Assembly (NCBI RefSeq): GCF_029952955.1
Contig: NZ_JASATX010000001.1
Location: 806,001-870,000, forward strand
DNA: 64,000 nt
Source: Ruicaihuangia caeni
GTDB lineage: Bacteria > Actinomycetota > Actinomycetes > Actinomycetales > Microbacteriaceae
Reading direction: 5' to 3'
Part shown: piece after piece, positions 1-9,141 of the stretch
Layout: each line of letters opens with the position of its first letter
Position numbering within the stretch: position 1 is the first letter of the stretch
Notes under the pieces: generated by a model
What the model saw: the letters and a program-made list of their open reading frames with translations, nothing else
Databases searched by the model: none
Told to the model about the DNA's origin: nothing
Made by a program: the position numbers and the translations under genes

Positions 1-1
1 G

Positions 2-568
2 AGCGGACGGCAGGGAGTCGCGATCGCCCGTGCCGCAGCCAGGCGTGGTGCCACGGTGACCCTCATCGCGGCGAACCTCGAGACCGCCGCGCCCTCCGAG
101 GTCGAGCTCGTTCCCGTCTCGACCGCGGCTGAGCTCCGCGAAGCGGCAGTCGCACTCGCTGCAGAGGCGGATGTCGTCATCATGGCCGCTGCGGTCGCCG
201 ACTACCGGCCGGCAGCGATCAGCGAGGGCAAGATCAAGAAGGATGAGCAGGGAGACGAGCTCTCGCTCCGCCTGGTGCGCAACCCCGACATCCTCAAGGA
301 GCTCGCTGAGAAGCGCGCCGAGGGCAGGCTAGTCGTCGGCTTCGCCGCCGAGACCGAGCCGGATCGAGACGCGCTCCTTGCGCTCGCGAGGAAGAAGCTC
401 GACGCCAAGGGCTGCGACTTCCTCGTCGTCAACGTCGTCGGGTGGGACCGCGGCTTTGCGTCGCATGACAACGAGATCATCGTGCTCGATCGGGGCGGCG
501 ATATAGTTGCCGAGGCCTCGGGGAGCAAGATGTCGGTGGCCGACCGTATCCTCGACGCAATCGGCTGA
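2..568 (+). CDS. coaBC: Phosphopantothenoylcysteine decarboxylase / phosphopantothenate-cysteine ligase, C-terminal part (5' end outside window)
   Basis: Only the last 188 residues are present; the reading frame is open from the left edge, so the flavin-dependent CoaC half lies outside. The visible part is the CoaB ligase domain, which joins 4'-phosphopantothenate to cysteine using CTP in coenzyme A synthesis. It opens with GRQGVAIARAAARRGA, the usual Rossmann-like start of CoaB. The signatures AAAVADYRP and GKIKK follow, with the lysine expected to act on the acyl-cytidylate intermediate, then NPDILKEL and VVGFAAETE. These match the order seen in E. coli CoaBC. The dephospho-CoA kinase gene of the same pathway is also in this window, about 53 kb downstream. 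Confidence 0.95.
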   Translation, partial: SGRQGVAIARAAARRGATVTLIAANLETAAPSEVELVPVSTAAELREAAVALAAEADVVIMAAAVADYRPAAISEGKIKKDEQGDELSLRLVRNPDILKELAEKRAEGRLVVGFAAETEPDRDALLALARKKLDAKGCDFLVVNVVGWDRGFASHDNEIIVLDRGGDIVAEASGSKMSVADRILDAIG

Positions 569-685
569 ACCGGCGCGCAGCCGCAGCATCGGGCGCCCCT
601 TCTGGCACCCGCGACGAGCGGATCGAGCAGCAACGGAGAGCCACGCTGACCCCACCTTCACGCCCTTGACGATCGGGAATCATCA

Positions 686-1879
686 ATGACCGCCCTGCGC
701 CTCTTCACCTCGGAATCCGTCACCGAGGGTCATCCCGACAAGATCTGCGACCAGGTGTCCGATGCGATCCTCGATGCGCTCCTGGAGAAGGATCCCTCCG
801 CTCGGGTCGCGGTCGAGACTCTCGTGACCACGGGCCTGGTGCATGTCGCGGGTGAAGTGACCACCGATACCTACGTCGACATCCCGGCGATCGTTCGGAA
901 GACCATCACCGACATCGGCTACACGAGTTCCGACGTCTGGTTCGACGGCAGGTCGTGCGGCGTCACCGTGTCGATCGGCGAGCAATCGCACGATATAGCC
1001 GAAGGCGTCGACCACGCGTTCGAGGCGCGTGAGGAGTCGAGCACCGACGCGCTCGATCTGCAGGGCGCCGGCGATCAGGGCATCATGTTCGGCTACGCGA
1101 CGAACGAGACTCCAGAGTTGATGCCCCTGCCGATCTGGCTGGCGCACCGGCTGGCCGAGCGGCTGGCTCACGTGCGCAAGTCGGGTGAGCTCCGGTTCCT
1201 GCGTCCCGACGGCAAGACGCAGGTGACCATCGGGTACGAGGGCACGGTGCCCCGCACCGTGGAGACGGTCGTCGTCTCCACGCAGCACGACCACGACATC
1301 TCAACGGACGAGCTGCGCGAGCGCGTGGAGGCCGTTGTGGTGCGCCCGGTGCTCGAGACGTTGTCGCTCGACATCTCTCATGTGCGGGTGCTGGTCAACC
1401 CGACTGGTCGGTTCGAGATCGGCGGCCCGAAGGGCGACGCCGGACTCACCGGTCGCAAGATCATCGTCGACACCTACGGCGGCGCGAGCCGCCACGGTGG
1501 CGGTGCGTTCAGCGGCAAAGACCCTTCGAAAGTCGACCGCTCAGCCGCCTATGCGATGCGCTGGGTCGCGAAGAACGCCGTCGCCGCTGGTTTCGCCGAC
1601 CGGCTCGAACTGCAAGTCGCCTATGCGATCGGCAAGGCCCGGCCGGTCGGACTCTACGTCGAGACGTTCGGCACCGGCCATGTCTCAGACGAGGTGATCA
1701 CCCGCGCGATCACCGAGGTGTTCGACCTGCGCCCAGCCGCGATCATCAAGGCACTCGATCTGCTGCGTCCCATCTACGCCAAGACCGCCGCCTACGGCCA
1801 CTTCGGCCGCGAATTGCCCGAGTTCACGTGGGAGCGCACTGACCGGGTCGAGGAGTTGCGCCGCGCCGCGGGCCTCTGA
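686..1879 (+). CDS. metK: S-adenosylmethionine synthetase
   Basis: Methionine adenosyltransferase makes S-adenosylmethionine from methionine and ATP in the cytosol. The 397 residues are of normal length. Family motifs appear in order: [16 protein letters not shown] near the N-terminus (ATP-binding histidine in GHPDK), [12 protein letters not shown] near residue 128 and the phosphate-binding loop [19 protein letters not shown] near residues 270-288. The ATG at 686 gives the standard N-terminus, although the ribosome site before it is weak. The stop codon shares one base with the priA start (TGATG), so the two are probably translationally coupled. No SAM riboswitch was recognised in the 117 bases upstream. 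Confidence 0.97.
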   Translation: MTALRLFTSESVTEGHPDKICDQVSDAILDALLEKDPSARVAVETLVTTGLVHVAGEVTTDTYVDIPAIVRKTITDIGYTSSDVWFDGRSCGVTVSIGEQSHDIAEGVDHAFEAREESSTDALDLQGAGDQGIMFGYATNETPELMPLPIWLAHRLAERLAHVRKSGELRFLRPDGKTQVTIGYEGTVPRTVETVVVSTQHDHDISTDELRERVEAVVVRPVLETLSLDISHVRVLVNPTGRFEIGGPKGDAGLTGRKIIVDTYGGASRHGGGAFSGKDPSKVDRSAAYAMRWVAKNAVAAGFADRLELQVAYAIGKARPVGLYVETFGTGHVSDEVITRAITEVFDLRPAAIIKALDLLRPIYAKTAAYGHFGRELPEFTWERTDRVEELRRAAGL

Positions 1880-3972
1880 TGACCCCCGTCGAGGGTGGCC
1901 GCACGATCGCTCGGGTCGTGCTCGACTCGCCTCTGCCGCAACTCGACCGGCTCTTCGACTACGAAGTGCCCGAGACGCTCGTCGGCCAAGCACGGCCGGG
2001 GGTGCGGGTCCGAGTACCGCTCCGCAGCGCCGGTCGGATCGCTGACGGCTACCTCATCGAATTGACGGATGCCGTCGACTACGACGGCGTGCTGAGCGAA
2101 CTCGACGATGTCGTGTCACCCGTGCCGGCGCTGGCGCCGGAGATTTGGGAGCTCGCGCGCAGGGTGGCCGACCGCGCGGCCGGCACTGCCTCCGATGTGC
2201 TGCGGCTGGCTGTGCCGCGTCGGTATGTGCGAGCCGAGCGCACGTGGTTGGAGCGTCGAGGCGGGGAGCGTGCTCCTTCAGTGAGCGGAGCGCCCGAGCC
2301 GGCATCCGATCGGAACACGGATGCCGAGGCGTCCTCCGGCGCGCTCGACGCGGGACTCGCGGCTGTTGTCGAGGAGCGCTCGCGCGTCGCCATAGCGGCA
2401 CCTGCGGGAGTGCAGCAGACCGGTGACGGCACTTGGGTGCCGCGCTGGGCTGCGATGCTCGCCGACGCGGCGACGGCCACGATCGCAGCCGGACGCACCG
2501 CCATCATCGCAGTGCCCGACTATCGCGATCAGGCCGCGCTCGAAACCGCCCTGCTCGACCGTCTTCCGGCCGACCGAGTCGTGCGCGCCGACGCCCGGCA
2601 AACCGGAACGGAGCGCTATCGCGCACACCTCCGATGCCTCGAGACGGCGTCTCCCGACGACGAAGCGTTCGTGATCGTGGGAACCCGCGTCGCCCTCTAT
2701 GCACCGGCAGCGAATCTTGGGTTGATCGCGATGTGGAACGACGGCGACCCGCTCTTCGCAGAACCGCACACTCCGGCCGTGCACGCGCGCGATGTCGCGC
2801 TGATCCGGCAGCAGCTTCAGGACTGCGCGCTCATCTTCGCCGGGCATACGCGCACCACCGATGTGCAGCGACTCGTCGAGATCGGCTGGGTGCAGCCGAA
2901 GACGGCAGCACCGCAACACGCACCACGCATCGTGCTGACCGCGCTGCAGCGCAGCGGCGATCGAATCGCCGACACGGCCCGCATTCCCTCGACGGCGTGG
3001 CAGGCCGCTGCTGCCGCTGTCAAGGAGGGACCGGTGCTCGTGCAAGTCGCACAGCCGGGATTCGCGCCGCGACTCGTCTGCGCTGATTGCGCACGCACTG
3101 CCCATTGCCAGCGCTGCGACGGCCCCTTCGTGCAGCGTTCGGCGTCGTCGCCCCCGGTGTGCCGCTGGTGCGGGGCCCTCGCTGCCGCTTGGCGATGCCC
3201 GCATTGCGATGGCGCTCGAATGCGACGTGCGGGTTCGGGCAGTGTGAGCACGGCCGATGACCTCGGCCGCGCCTTTCCGGGTGCGCTTGTGCGAGTCGCC
3301 GACGGCGAACGTCCGTTGCAGCGCGTCGGCGGGAAACCCGCGCTCGTGGTCGCCACGCGCGGAGCCGAGCCGATCGCTGACGGCGGCTACCGCGCGGTGC
3401 TACTGCTCGACGGGGCCTCGATGCTCGCCCGCGAGAGCCTTCGCGTGGCTGAGGACTGCCTCCGATGGTGGAGCCATGCGGCATCCCTCGCCGCTGACGG
3501 TGCTCCCGTGATGCTCGTCGGCGTCGACGGTGACATCGCCACAGACTTCGCACTATGGCGATTCGATCGCCATGCCGAACGTGAACTGGGCGACCGTCGT
3601 CGGCTTCGGTTTCCGCCCGCAGTGCGCGTCGCGACACTGACTGGCCGGAGCGATGTGGTCGAGCGCGCGATCACGGAGCTCGAGCGCGACGTGGCGGGCT
3701 CCGAACCGCATGGCGACGGCGCACGGCCCGAACCGCGCTCCGACGTGCGCGGCCTCGATGTGCTCGGTCCAGTCGTGACTGAGCCAGGGGTCACACGGGC
3801 CATCGTGCGCTTCGACTACGGCGCCGGTGCGAGAGTCGCGCAGTCGCTGAAGGCCTCCGTCATCCGGGCAGCGACAGCGAAACGCAAGCCCGTTCCCGGG
3901 CAGCCGAGGAATCGCTCGCAGACGCCGTTGCTGCGCGTACGGTTCGACGACCCGGATCCCTTCACCGAATAG
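1879..3972 (+). CDS. priA: Primosomal protein N' PriA, actinobacterial form without helicase motifs
   Basis: The 697 residues follow PriA from the N-terminal 3'-DNA-binding domain (LDSPLPQLDRLFDYEVP) to the zinc-binding region, where cysteine pairs CADC, CQRC, CRWC and CPHC lie at about residues 396-447. The helicase core has decayed: where a Walker A GxxGSGKT would be there is only IAAGRTAIIAVPDYRDQ, and the DEEH box is replaced by a segment around MWNDGDPLFAEPH. The same loss is usual in actinobacterial proteins annotated 'probable primosomal protein N''. The role is therefore likely DNA binding in replication restart rather than unwinding. The start overlaps the metK stop by one base. Confidence 0.9.
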   Translation: MTPVEGGRTIARVVLDSPLPQLDRLFDYEVPETLVGQARPGVRVRVPLRSAGRIADGYLIELTDAVDYDGVLSELDDVVSPVPALAPEIWELARRVADRAAGTASDVLRLAVPRRYVRAERTWLERRGGERAPSVSGAPEPASDRNTDAEASSGALDAGLAAVVEERSRVAIAAPAGVQQTGDGTWVPRWAAMLADAATATIAAGRTAIIAVPDYRDQAALETALLDRLPADRVVRADARQTGTERYRAHLRCLETASPDDEAFVIVGTRVALYAPAANLGLIAMWNDGDPLFAEPHTPAVHARDVALIRQQLQDCALIFAGHTRTTDVQRLVEIGWVQPKTAAPQHAPRIVLTALQRSGDRIADTARIPSTAWQAAAAAVKEGPVLVQVAQPGFAPRLVCADCARTAHCQRCDGPFVQRSASSPPVCRWCGALAAAWRCPHCDGARMRRAGSGSVSTADDLGRAFPGALVRVADGERPLQRVGGKPALVVATRGAEPIADGGYRAVLLLDGASMLARESLRVAEDCLRWWSHAASLAADGAPVMLVGVDGDIATDFALWRFDRHAERELGDRRRLRFPPAVRVATLTGRSDVVERAITELERDVAGSEPHGDGARPEPRSDVRGLDVLGPVVTEPGVTRAIVRFDYGAGARVAQSLKASVIRAATAKRKPVPGQPRNRSQTPLLRVRFDDPDPFTE

Positions 3973-4128
3973 TGGTCGCGCCGCTGCCAGCACCACCGTC
4001 AGCGCCGCGCCCGTCGATCTCGCGACGGGCGAAGGCGTTCGACTGTGCCCCAGCGGTCAAGACCGGCTGCAAGCGCCGCCATTCGCGTGCAGTTCCCGGG
4101 CACGCCGAAGGTCGGGGAGAATCGAACG

Positions 4129-5058
4129 GTGGATCCGTTGAGAATCGTCTTTGCCGGCAGCCCGGCTGTCGCCGTGCCGTCGCTCGACGCGATCTCGGCA
4201 AGTCCCCACACGGTGCAGAGCGTCATCACCCGCCACGACTCGCCGCTCGGTCGCAAGCGCGTCATCACTCCGACACCCGTCGGTGCGCGTGCGGATGAGC
4301 TCGGCATCCCGACGCTGAAGGCGAACCGCCTCGACGACGAGGCGGGGGAGCGCATCGCTGCACTGCGACCCGACCTCGGCGTGATCGTCGCGTACGGCGC
4401 ACTCGTGCGAGAACCGCTGCTCAGCGTCCCGCGCCTCGGCTGGATCAACCTGCACTTCTCACTGCTGCCGCGCTGGCGAGGGGCCGCGCCGGTTCAGCAC
4501 GCGATCATGGCGGGCGACGACATCACTGGAGCCTGCGTCTTCCAACTGGTCGAGGAGCTCGACGCCGGCGACGTGTACGGACACCTCACCGAGCCGATCG
4601 GCAGCGCAGACACCGCCGGCGAACTGCTCGAGCGGCTCTCGCACTCCGGAGCGCGCCTGCTGGCGGAAGTGGTCGATGCCATCGCGCGCGGCGAGGCGAG
4701 GGCCCTTCCGCAGCAGGGAGATGTCACCCTCGCGCCCAAGCCGACCGAGCGCCACGCGCGCATCGACTGGCAGCTCGACGCGCGCTCGATCCACAACCGG
4801 GTGCGCGGAGTGACGCCCGAACCGGGAGCGTTCACCGAAGTCGACGGCGCCCGGCTCAAGGTGCTGCGTGCGGCACTGCACGTTGCGGACGATCGGATGC
4901 CTGACCTTGCACCGGGCGCGCTCCGCCTTCACGACGGCGCACTGCTGGCCGGCACCGGCACGACGCCGATCGAACTGCTCGAGGTGCAGCCGGCGGGCCG
5001 GAAGCCCATGCGCGCCGCCGACTGGTGGCGCGGTCACCGGCCGGAGCAGGCACAGTGA
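4129..5058 (+). CDS. fmt: Methionyl-tRNA formyltransferase
   Basis: Transfers a formyl group from 10-formyltetrahydrofolate to initiator Met-tRNA. Catalytic-site motifs are present: the N-x-H of GWINLHFSLLPRWRGAAP and the aspartate in GDDITGA. A C-terminal OB-type domain follows (RIDWQLDARSIHNRVRG). The frame is open further upstream with an ATG at 4045, but GTG 4129 is preferred. It gives V-D-P-L-R-I-V-F-A-G at the N-terminus, a normal length of 309 residues, and a GGGGAGA ribosome site about 8 bases upstream. The end overlaps rsmB by four bases (GTGA). Confidence 0.95.
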   Translation: MDPLRIVFAGSPAVAVPSLDAISASPHTVQSVITRHDSPLGRKRVITPTPVGARADELGIPTLKANRLDDEAGERIAALRPDLGVIVAYGALVREPLLSVPRLGWINLHFSLLPRWRGAAPVQHAIMAGDDITGACVFQLVEELDAGDVYGHLTEPIGSADTAGELLERLSHSGARLLAEVVDAIARGEARALPQQGDVTLAPKPTERHARIDWQLDARSIHNRVRGVTPEPGAFTEVDGARLKVLRAALHVADDRMPDLAPGALRLHDGALLAGTGTTPIELLEVQPAGRKPMRAADWWRGHRPEQAQ

Positions 5059-6584
5059 ACGCATCGGGCGGACACCGCGATCGGAGGCGCAGCAGCGGCC
5101 AGGAGCGATCGAACGGTGGTACTCGCAGAGGCGGCCCCCAACGGGACCGCTCGGGAGGCCCTCGGCCCCGCGGAGCATCGGCCGAGCAGCAGCGGCGGGT
5201 CGAGCCGTCCCGGCGCATCGCCTATGAGGTGATCCGCGCTGTGACCGATTCGGATGCCTACGCCAACCTGCTCCTGCCGCCTCGCCTCGCGCGTTCCGGC
5301 CTCGCTCCCAACGACGCGGCGTTCGCCACCGAGCTCACGTACGGCACACTGCGCGGCCTCGGCTTCTACGACGCGGTGATCGCCGCGGCATCCGGACGCC
5401 CTGTCGAGAAGATCGACGCCCCGGTGCTCGACGCGCTTCGCCTGAGCGCGCACCAACTGCTCGGCATGCGAGTCGGAGCCCACGCCGCAGTCGACCAGGG
5501 TGTTTCCCTCGCTCGAGCGAACGCCGGTGGAGGAGCAGGAGGCTTCGCCAACGCAGTGCTTCGCCGCATCACCTCCCTCGACGCCGCGGGCTGGCGTGCC
5601 GAACTGCTCAAGGGTGTCACCGACCCCGACGAGCGACTGGCGATCGAGCACTCGCACCCTGCCTGGGTCGTGCGAGCGCTTCGACAGGCGCTCGCGGCCG
5701 AGGAACGCGTCGACGAGCTCGAGGCGCTTCTCAACGCTGACAACGCCGCGCCGCGCGTGAGCCTTGCGCTGCTTCCCGGTCTTCCGCACGACGACGACGC
5801 AGTCGAGCAGCCGCTCGCCGCTGCTACCTACTCGCCGGTCGGAGCCGCCGCACCGGCGGGTGACCCAGCGCGGCTAGCCGCGGTCCGGCACGGCACCGCG
5901 CGCGTGCAGGATGAGGGCTCGCAACTCGCTGCCCTGGCGCTCAGCCGCGCCCGGCCGGTGCAGCCCGGTGAGCACTGGCTCGACCTCTGCGCGGGCCCCG
6001 GCGGCAAGGCGGCGCTGCTGGCTGCCGAAGCAGCACTGGGCGGTGCCACGCTGACCGCAAACGAACTGGTGCCCGCCCGTGCCGGCCTGGTGCGCACCGC
6101 ACTCGCACCGTTCGACCCGGCACCCCCGGTGCTCGAGCGCGACGGCGCCGAGCTCGCCGCCGAGATGCCAGACGCCTTCGACCGCATCATGCTCGATGCA
6201 CCGTGCACCGGACTCGGCGCGCTCCGCCGGCGGCCCGAAGCGCGCTGGCGCAAGCAGCCTCGCGATGTTCCCGCGCTCACCGCGCTGCAGTCGCGGCTCC
6301 TCGACGGTGCCATCACCGCGCTGAAGCCCGGGGGAGTGCTCGCCTATGTGACCTGCTCCCCGCACCTCGCCGAGACGCGGTTCATCGTCGATGACGCCGT
6401 GCGCCGCGCCGGTGGCAAGGTGCAGAGGCTCGACACTCGAGCCGTGCTCGACGGGATAGCGCGGCATCCGCTCGATCTCCCAGTCGGATCGAACGAGGGC
6501 GAAGGCTCGCATGTGCAGCTCTGGCCGCATCGTCACGGCACCGACGCCATGTTCATCCAACTGCTCACCAAGTCGGCCGGCTGA
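5055..6584 (+). CDS. rsmB: 16S rRNA (cytosine-967-C5)-methyltransferase RsmB
   Basis: SAM-dependent m5C methyltransferase of 16S rRNA. After a basic, low-complexity N-terminus (about residues 1-55) comes a NusB-like RNA-binding domain, then the Rossmann methyltransferase domain. That domain carries the SAM motif LDLCAGPGGKAALLAAE, motif IV DRIMLDAPCTGLGALRRR with the PCTG cysteine, and motif VI AYVTCSPHLAETR with the catalytic cysteine. GTG 5055 is chosen because it overlaps the fmt stop as GTGA; an in-frame ATG at 5025 lies inside fmt. The length is then 509 residues, within the actinobacterial range. The fmt-rsmB pairing is common in bacteria. Confidence 0.93.
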   Translation: MNASGGHRDRRRSSGQERSNGGTRRGGPQRDRSGGPRPRGASAEQQRRVEPSRRIAYEVIRAVTDSDAYANLLLPPRLARSGLAPNDAAFATELTYGTLRGLGFYDAVIAAASGRPVEKIDAPVLDALRLSAHQLLGMRVGAHAAVDQGVSLARANAGGGAGGFANAVLRRITSLDAAGWRAELLKGVTDPDERLAIEHSHPAWVVRALRQALAAEERVDELEALLNADNAAPRVSLALLPGLPHDDDAVEQPLAAATYSPVGAAAPAGDPARLAAVRHGTARVQDEGSQLAALALSRARPVQPGEHWLDLCAGPGGKAALLAAEAALGGATLTANELVPARAGLVRTALAPFDPAPPVLERDGAELAAEMPDAFDRIMLDAPCTGLGALRRRPEARWRKQPRDVPALTALQSRLLDGAITALKPGGVLAYVTCSPHLAETRFIVDDAVRRAGGKVQRLDTRAVLDGIARHPLDLPVGSNEGEGSHVQLWPHRHGTDAMFIQLLTKSAG

Positions 6585-6625
6585 GGTCGCAGCCGACGGA
6601 ATCGAGCACCGGTGCACGGCCTGGC

Positions 6626-6631
6626 TAAGGT
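6626..6631 (+). promoter_or_regulatory. Putative -10 element for leaderless rpe
   Basis: TAAGGT lies six bases before the rpe GTG, so transcription would begin at or next to the start codon. No Shine-Dalgarno sequence fits in the six-base gap. Inference from spacing only; no clear -35 was recognised. Confidence 0.4.
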
Positions 6632-6637
6632 GGGCAG

Positions 6638-7309
6638 GTGACCGTGCGCATCAACCCGAGCATTCTGTCGGCCGACTTCGTGAACATGCAGACCGAGCTC
6701 GACCGGGTCGCCACGGCAGACCTCGTGCACGTCGATGTGATGGACAACCACTTCGTGCCGAATCTGACCTTCGGCCCGCAGATGGTGCAGCGTATCCAAG
6801 ACGTGTCGCCGATTCCGCTCGACGTGCACCTGATGATCACGGATGCCGACCGCTGGGCGCCCGGTTACGCCGAGCTCGGCGCAGCCTCCGTCACCTTCCA
6901 CGCCGAGGCCGCTGAAGACCCGGTGAAGCTCGCCCGGCGCCTCCGCGAGATCGGCGCGCGTGCCGGCATCGCCTTGAAGCCCGGCACCGATGTCGAGCCC
7001 TATCTCGAGCTGCTCCCCGAGCTCGACCAGCTACTCATCATGACCGTGGAGCCCGGTTTCGGCGGCCAGGCATTCATGGCCGACATGATGCCGAAGCTGC
7101 GCCGCGCGCGCGAAGTCGTCGAGCGCGAGCAACTCGCGGTGTGGCTGCAGGTCGATGGCGGCATCACGGCCGACACCATCACGGTCGCCGCGGATGCCGG
7201 GGCCGACACCTTCGTCGCGGGCTCGAGCGTCTACAACAGCGGCGACCCGACCGAGAACATCGCGGCGTTGCGGGCTGCCGCGGAGGCGCACGCGCACGCG
7301 CACCGCTGA
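6638..7309 (+). CDS. rpe: Ribulose-phosphate 3-epimerase
   Basis: Interconverts ribulose-5-phosphate and xylulose-5-phosphate in the pentose phosphate pathway. The 223-residue (beta/alpha)8 protein starts with [14 protein letters not shown], the family N-terminus. It carries the metal and catalytic residues in [16 protein letters not shown], then [17 protein letters not shown] and LQVDGGI with the catalytic aspartate. The C-terminal phosphate-binding [12 protein letters not shown] is intact. GTG 6638 is the start; it has no good ribosome site but a -10-like hexamer directly upstream, so a leaderless mRNA is likely. The tail is histidine and alanine rich (AHAHAHR). Confidence 0.96.
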   Translation: MTVRINPSILSADFVNMQTELDRVATADLVHVDVMDNHFVPNLTFGPQMVQRIQDVSPIPLDVHLMITDADRWAPGYAELGAASVTFHAEAAEDPVKLARRLREIGARAGIALKPGTDVEPYLELLPELDQLLIMTVEPGFGGQAFMADMMPKLRRAREVVEREQLAVWLQVDGGITADTITVAADAGADTFVAGSSVYNSGDPTENIAALRAAAEAHAHAHR

Positions 7310-7399
7310 CCAGCGGCATCCGATCGGTGTTCCGTCGAATACGACGCACAGAGCCAGCAGTTGACAGACCCTGCCCACCACAACCGAATGGACGGAACC

Positions 7400-7768
7400 A
7401 TGGCAGACAAGACCAAGCCCGAGATCGACTTCATCGAGGGCGACGCGCCCGACGAGCTCGTGATCACCGACCTCGAGGTCGGCGACGGCCCAGAGGCGAC
7501 CCCCGGCGCTCGCGTCGAGGTGCACTACGTCGGCGTCGACTTCGAGACCGGCGAGGAGTTCGACTCGAGCTGGAACCGCGGCGAGTCGATCACCTTCCCG
7601 CTGCAAGGCCTCATCAAGGGCTGGCAGGAGGGCATTCCCGGCATGCGTGTCGGCGGCCGCCGCCAGCTCGTCTGCCCGCCCGCCATGGCCTACGGCCCCG
7701 CCGGCGGCGGACACCGCCTCTCGGGGCGCACCCTCGTCTTCGTGATCGACCTCCTCGGCGTCAGCTGA
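7400..7768 (+). CDS. FKBP-type peptidyl-prolyl cis-trans isomerase
   Basis: Single-domain FKBP that catalyses proline isomerisation and helps protein folding. It is 122 residues long with no signal peptide, so probably cytosolic. Family features are the VEVHYVGVDFETGEEFDSSW strand pair, LIKGWQEGIPGM, and GGRRQLVCPP followed by LVFVIDLLGVS at the C-terminus. Upstream in-frame starts exist at 7361 (TTG) and 7388 (ATG). The ATG at 7400 is favoured because a GGACGG stretch lies just before it and M-A-D-K-T-K-P-E-I-D-F is the typical actinobacterial N-terminus. A strong hairpin ends the unit. Confidence 0.93.
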   Translation: MADKTKPEIDFIEGDAPDELVITDLEVGDGPEATPGARVEVHYVGVDFETGEEFDSSWNRGESITFPLQGLIKGWQEGIPGMRVGGRRQLVCPPAMAYGPAGGGHRLSGRTLVFVIDLLGVS

Positions 7769-7801
7769 CGCGCTTCGAGCGTTAGGTCGCGGCCGGGGCT
7801 A

Positions 7802-7838
7802 GACGCGGTGGCGGGGGCTCTCCCAGCGCCACCGCGTC
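7802..7838 (+). terminator. Hairpin terminator after the FKBP gene
   Basis: Perfect 12-bp stem (GACGCGGTGGCG with its complement) around a 13-base loop, 33 bases after the FKBP stop. No T-run follows, as is common in high-GC actinobacteria. It separates the rpe/FKBP region from the his operon. Confidence 0.65.
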
Positions 7839-7931
7839 GAACCCAGGCCGGCGACGTCGGTGCGTCATGCTTGAGGCGACCGCTCGAGCGTGAGCCGCGG
7901 CCCACCGAACCGGCGCGCAGTCGCGCTCCGC

Positions 7932-7937
7932 TAGCCT
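7932..7937 (+). promoter_or_regulatory. Putative -10 element for the his-trp operon
   Basis: TAGCCT sits eight bases before the hisE GTG and after the FKBP terminator. This placement fits a leaderless start for the whole hisE-to-trp run. No convincing -35 was identified. Confidence 0.4.
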
Positions 7938-7945
7938 TGACTGCT

Positions 7946-8209
7946 GTGAAGACCTTCGACGACCTCTTCGGCGAGCTGCGCGAGAAGGCTGAGACCAGGC
8001 CGGCCGGTTCCGGCACAGTGGCTCAGCTCGATGCGGGCGTGCACGCCATCGGCAAGAAGATCGTCGAGGAGGCCGCCGAGGTCTGGATGGCGGCGGAGTA
8101 CCAGAGCAACGACGAGACCGCCGAAGAGATCTCGCAGCTGTTGTACCACCTCCAGGTGCTCATGCTCGCGAAGGGCCTGACGCTCGATGACGTGTATCGA
8201 CATCTGTGA
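7946..8209 (+). CDS. hisE: Phosphoribosyl-ATP diphosphatase
   Basis: Second step of histidine synthesis: hydrolyses phosphoribosyl-ATP to phosphoribosyl-AMP and pyrophosphate. The 87-residue all-helical protein has the MazG-like metal-binding pattern [14 protein letters not shown] and the later [17 protein letters not shown]. The frame is open upstream to 7808, but that extension is low complexity. GTG 7946 gives V-K-T-F-D-D-L-F, the usual actinobacterial N-terminus, and sits just after a -10-like element. hisE is separate from hisI here, and both are in the same operon with hisG and hisF. Confidence 0.95.
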   Translation: MKTFDDLFGELREKAETRPAGSGTVAQLDAGVHAIGKKIVEEAAEVWMAAEYQSNDETAEEISQLLYHLQVLMLAKGLTLDDVYRHL

Positions 8210-8272
8210 TCACGCTCCGTCATCCGTCAGCCACACCAGCGCCGCAAGTGAGCGGCGAGAAATGAACGTGAC

Positions 8273-9112
8273 ATGTTGCGCATAGCCGTGCCCAACAAGG
8301 GGTCGCTCTCAGACACCGCTGTGCAGATGCTGCACGAGGCGGGGTACGCCACCCGCCGCGACCCCAAGGAGCTCATCGTCTCCGACCCACGCAACGACGT
8401 GGAGTTCTTCTACCTTCGCCCCCGCGACATCGCCACCTACGTCGGTTCGCAGGCACTCGACGTCGGCATCACCGGCCGCGACCTGCTGCTCGACTCCGGC
8501 TCCGAAGCGCTCGAGGCGGCAGAGCTCGACTTCGGCGAGTCGACGTTCCGGTTCGCCGGCCCGGCCGGGCACTTCCACCGTCTCGAAGACCTCGAGGGCG
8601 TGCGGGTCGCCACCAGCTACGTCGGCCTCGTCGGAGCCTTCCTCGAGCGCCACGGTGTCAAGGCGCACCTCGTGAAGCTCGATGGCGCGGTCGAATCGGC
8701 CGTGCGCCTGGGTGTGGCGGATGCTGTCGCCGATGTGGTCTCGACCGGCACCACTCTGCGCAAGCAGGGCCTCGACATCTTCGGTCCCGTCATCCTCGAA
8801 TCGGCGGCAGTGCTGATCAGCTCGAAGCCAGAGCTCGACGGCCTGGAGACGCTCAAGCGGCGCCTGCAGGGCGTGATGGTCGCGAGTCAGTACGTGCTCA
8901 TGGACTACGACTTGCCCGCCGATCTCATCGAGCAGGCCTCAGCGATCACCCCTGGCCTGAAGTCGCCAACCGTTTCACCGTTGCGCGACCCCGCGTGGGT
9001 CGCAGTGCGCGCCATGGTGCCTCGCAAGGTCGTGAACCAGGTGATGGATGAGCTCTATGACCTCGGTGCCAGGGCGATTCTCGTGACACCGATCCACGCC
9101 GCGAGAATCTGA
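8273..9112 (+). CDS. hisG: ATP phosphoribosyltransferase, long form
   Basis: First, feedback-controlled step of histidine synthesis: condenses ATP with PRPP. The 279 residues correspond to the long form with a C-terminal regulatory domain, so no HisZ partner is needed. Features are [13 protein letters not shown] at the N-terminus, the PRPP-binding loop around [14 protein letters not shown] (about residues 155-168), and the C-terminal ACT-like section from about residue 205 ([19 protein letters not shown]). It starts 63 bases after hisE and shares one base with the downstream TGATG junction into hisF. Confidence 0.96.
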   Translation: MLRIAVPNKGSLSDTAVQMLHEAGYATRRDPKELIVSDPRNDVEFFYLRPRDIATYVGSQALDVGITGRDLLLDSGSEALEAAELDFGESTFRFAGPAGHFHRLEDLEGVRVATSYVGLVGAFLERHGVKAHLVKLDGAVESAVRLGVADAVADVVSTGTTLRKQGLDIFGPVILESAAVLISSKPELDGLETLKRRLQGVMVASQYVLMDYDLPADLIEQASAITPGLKSPTVSPLRDPAWVAVRAMVPRKVVNQVMDELYDLGARAILVTPIHAARI

Positions 9113-9141
9113 TGAGCACGGTTTCGATCGAGGAGGTTCCC

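Noticed and set aside
569-685. SAM riboswitch before metK
   Set aside because: No conserved SAM-binding helices or terminator-antiterminator pair recognised in the 117 bases.
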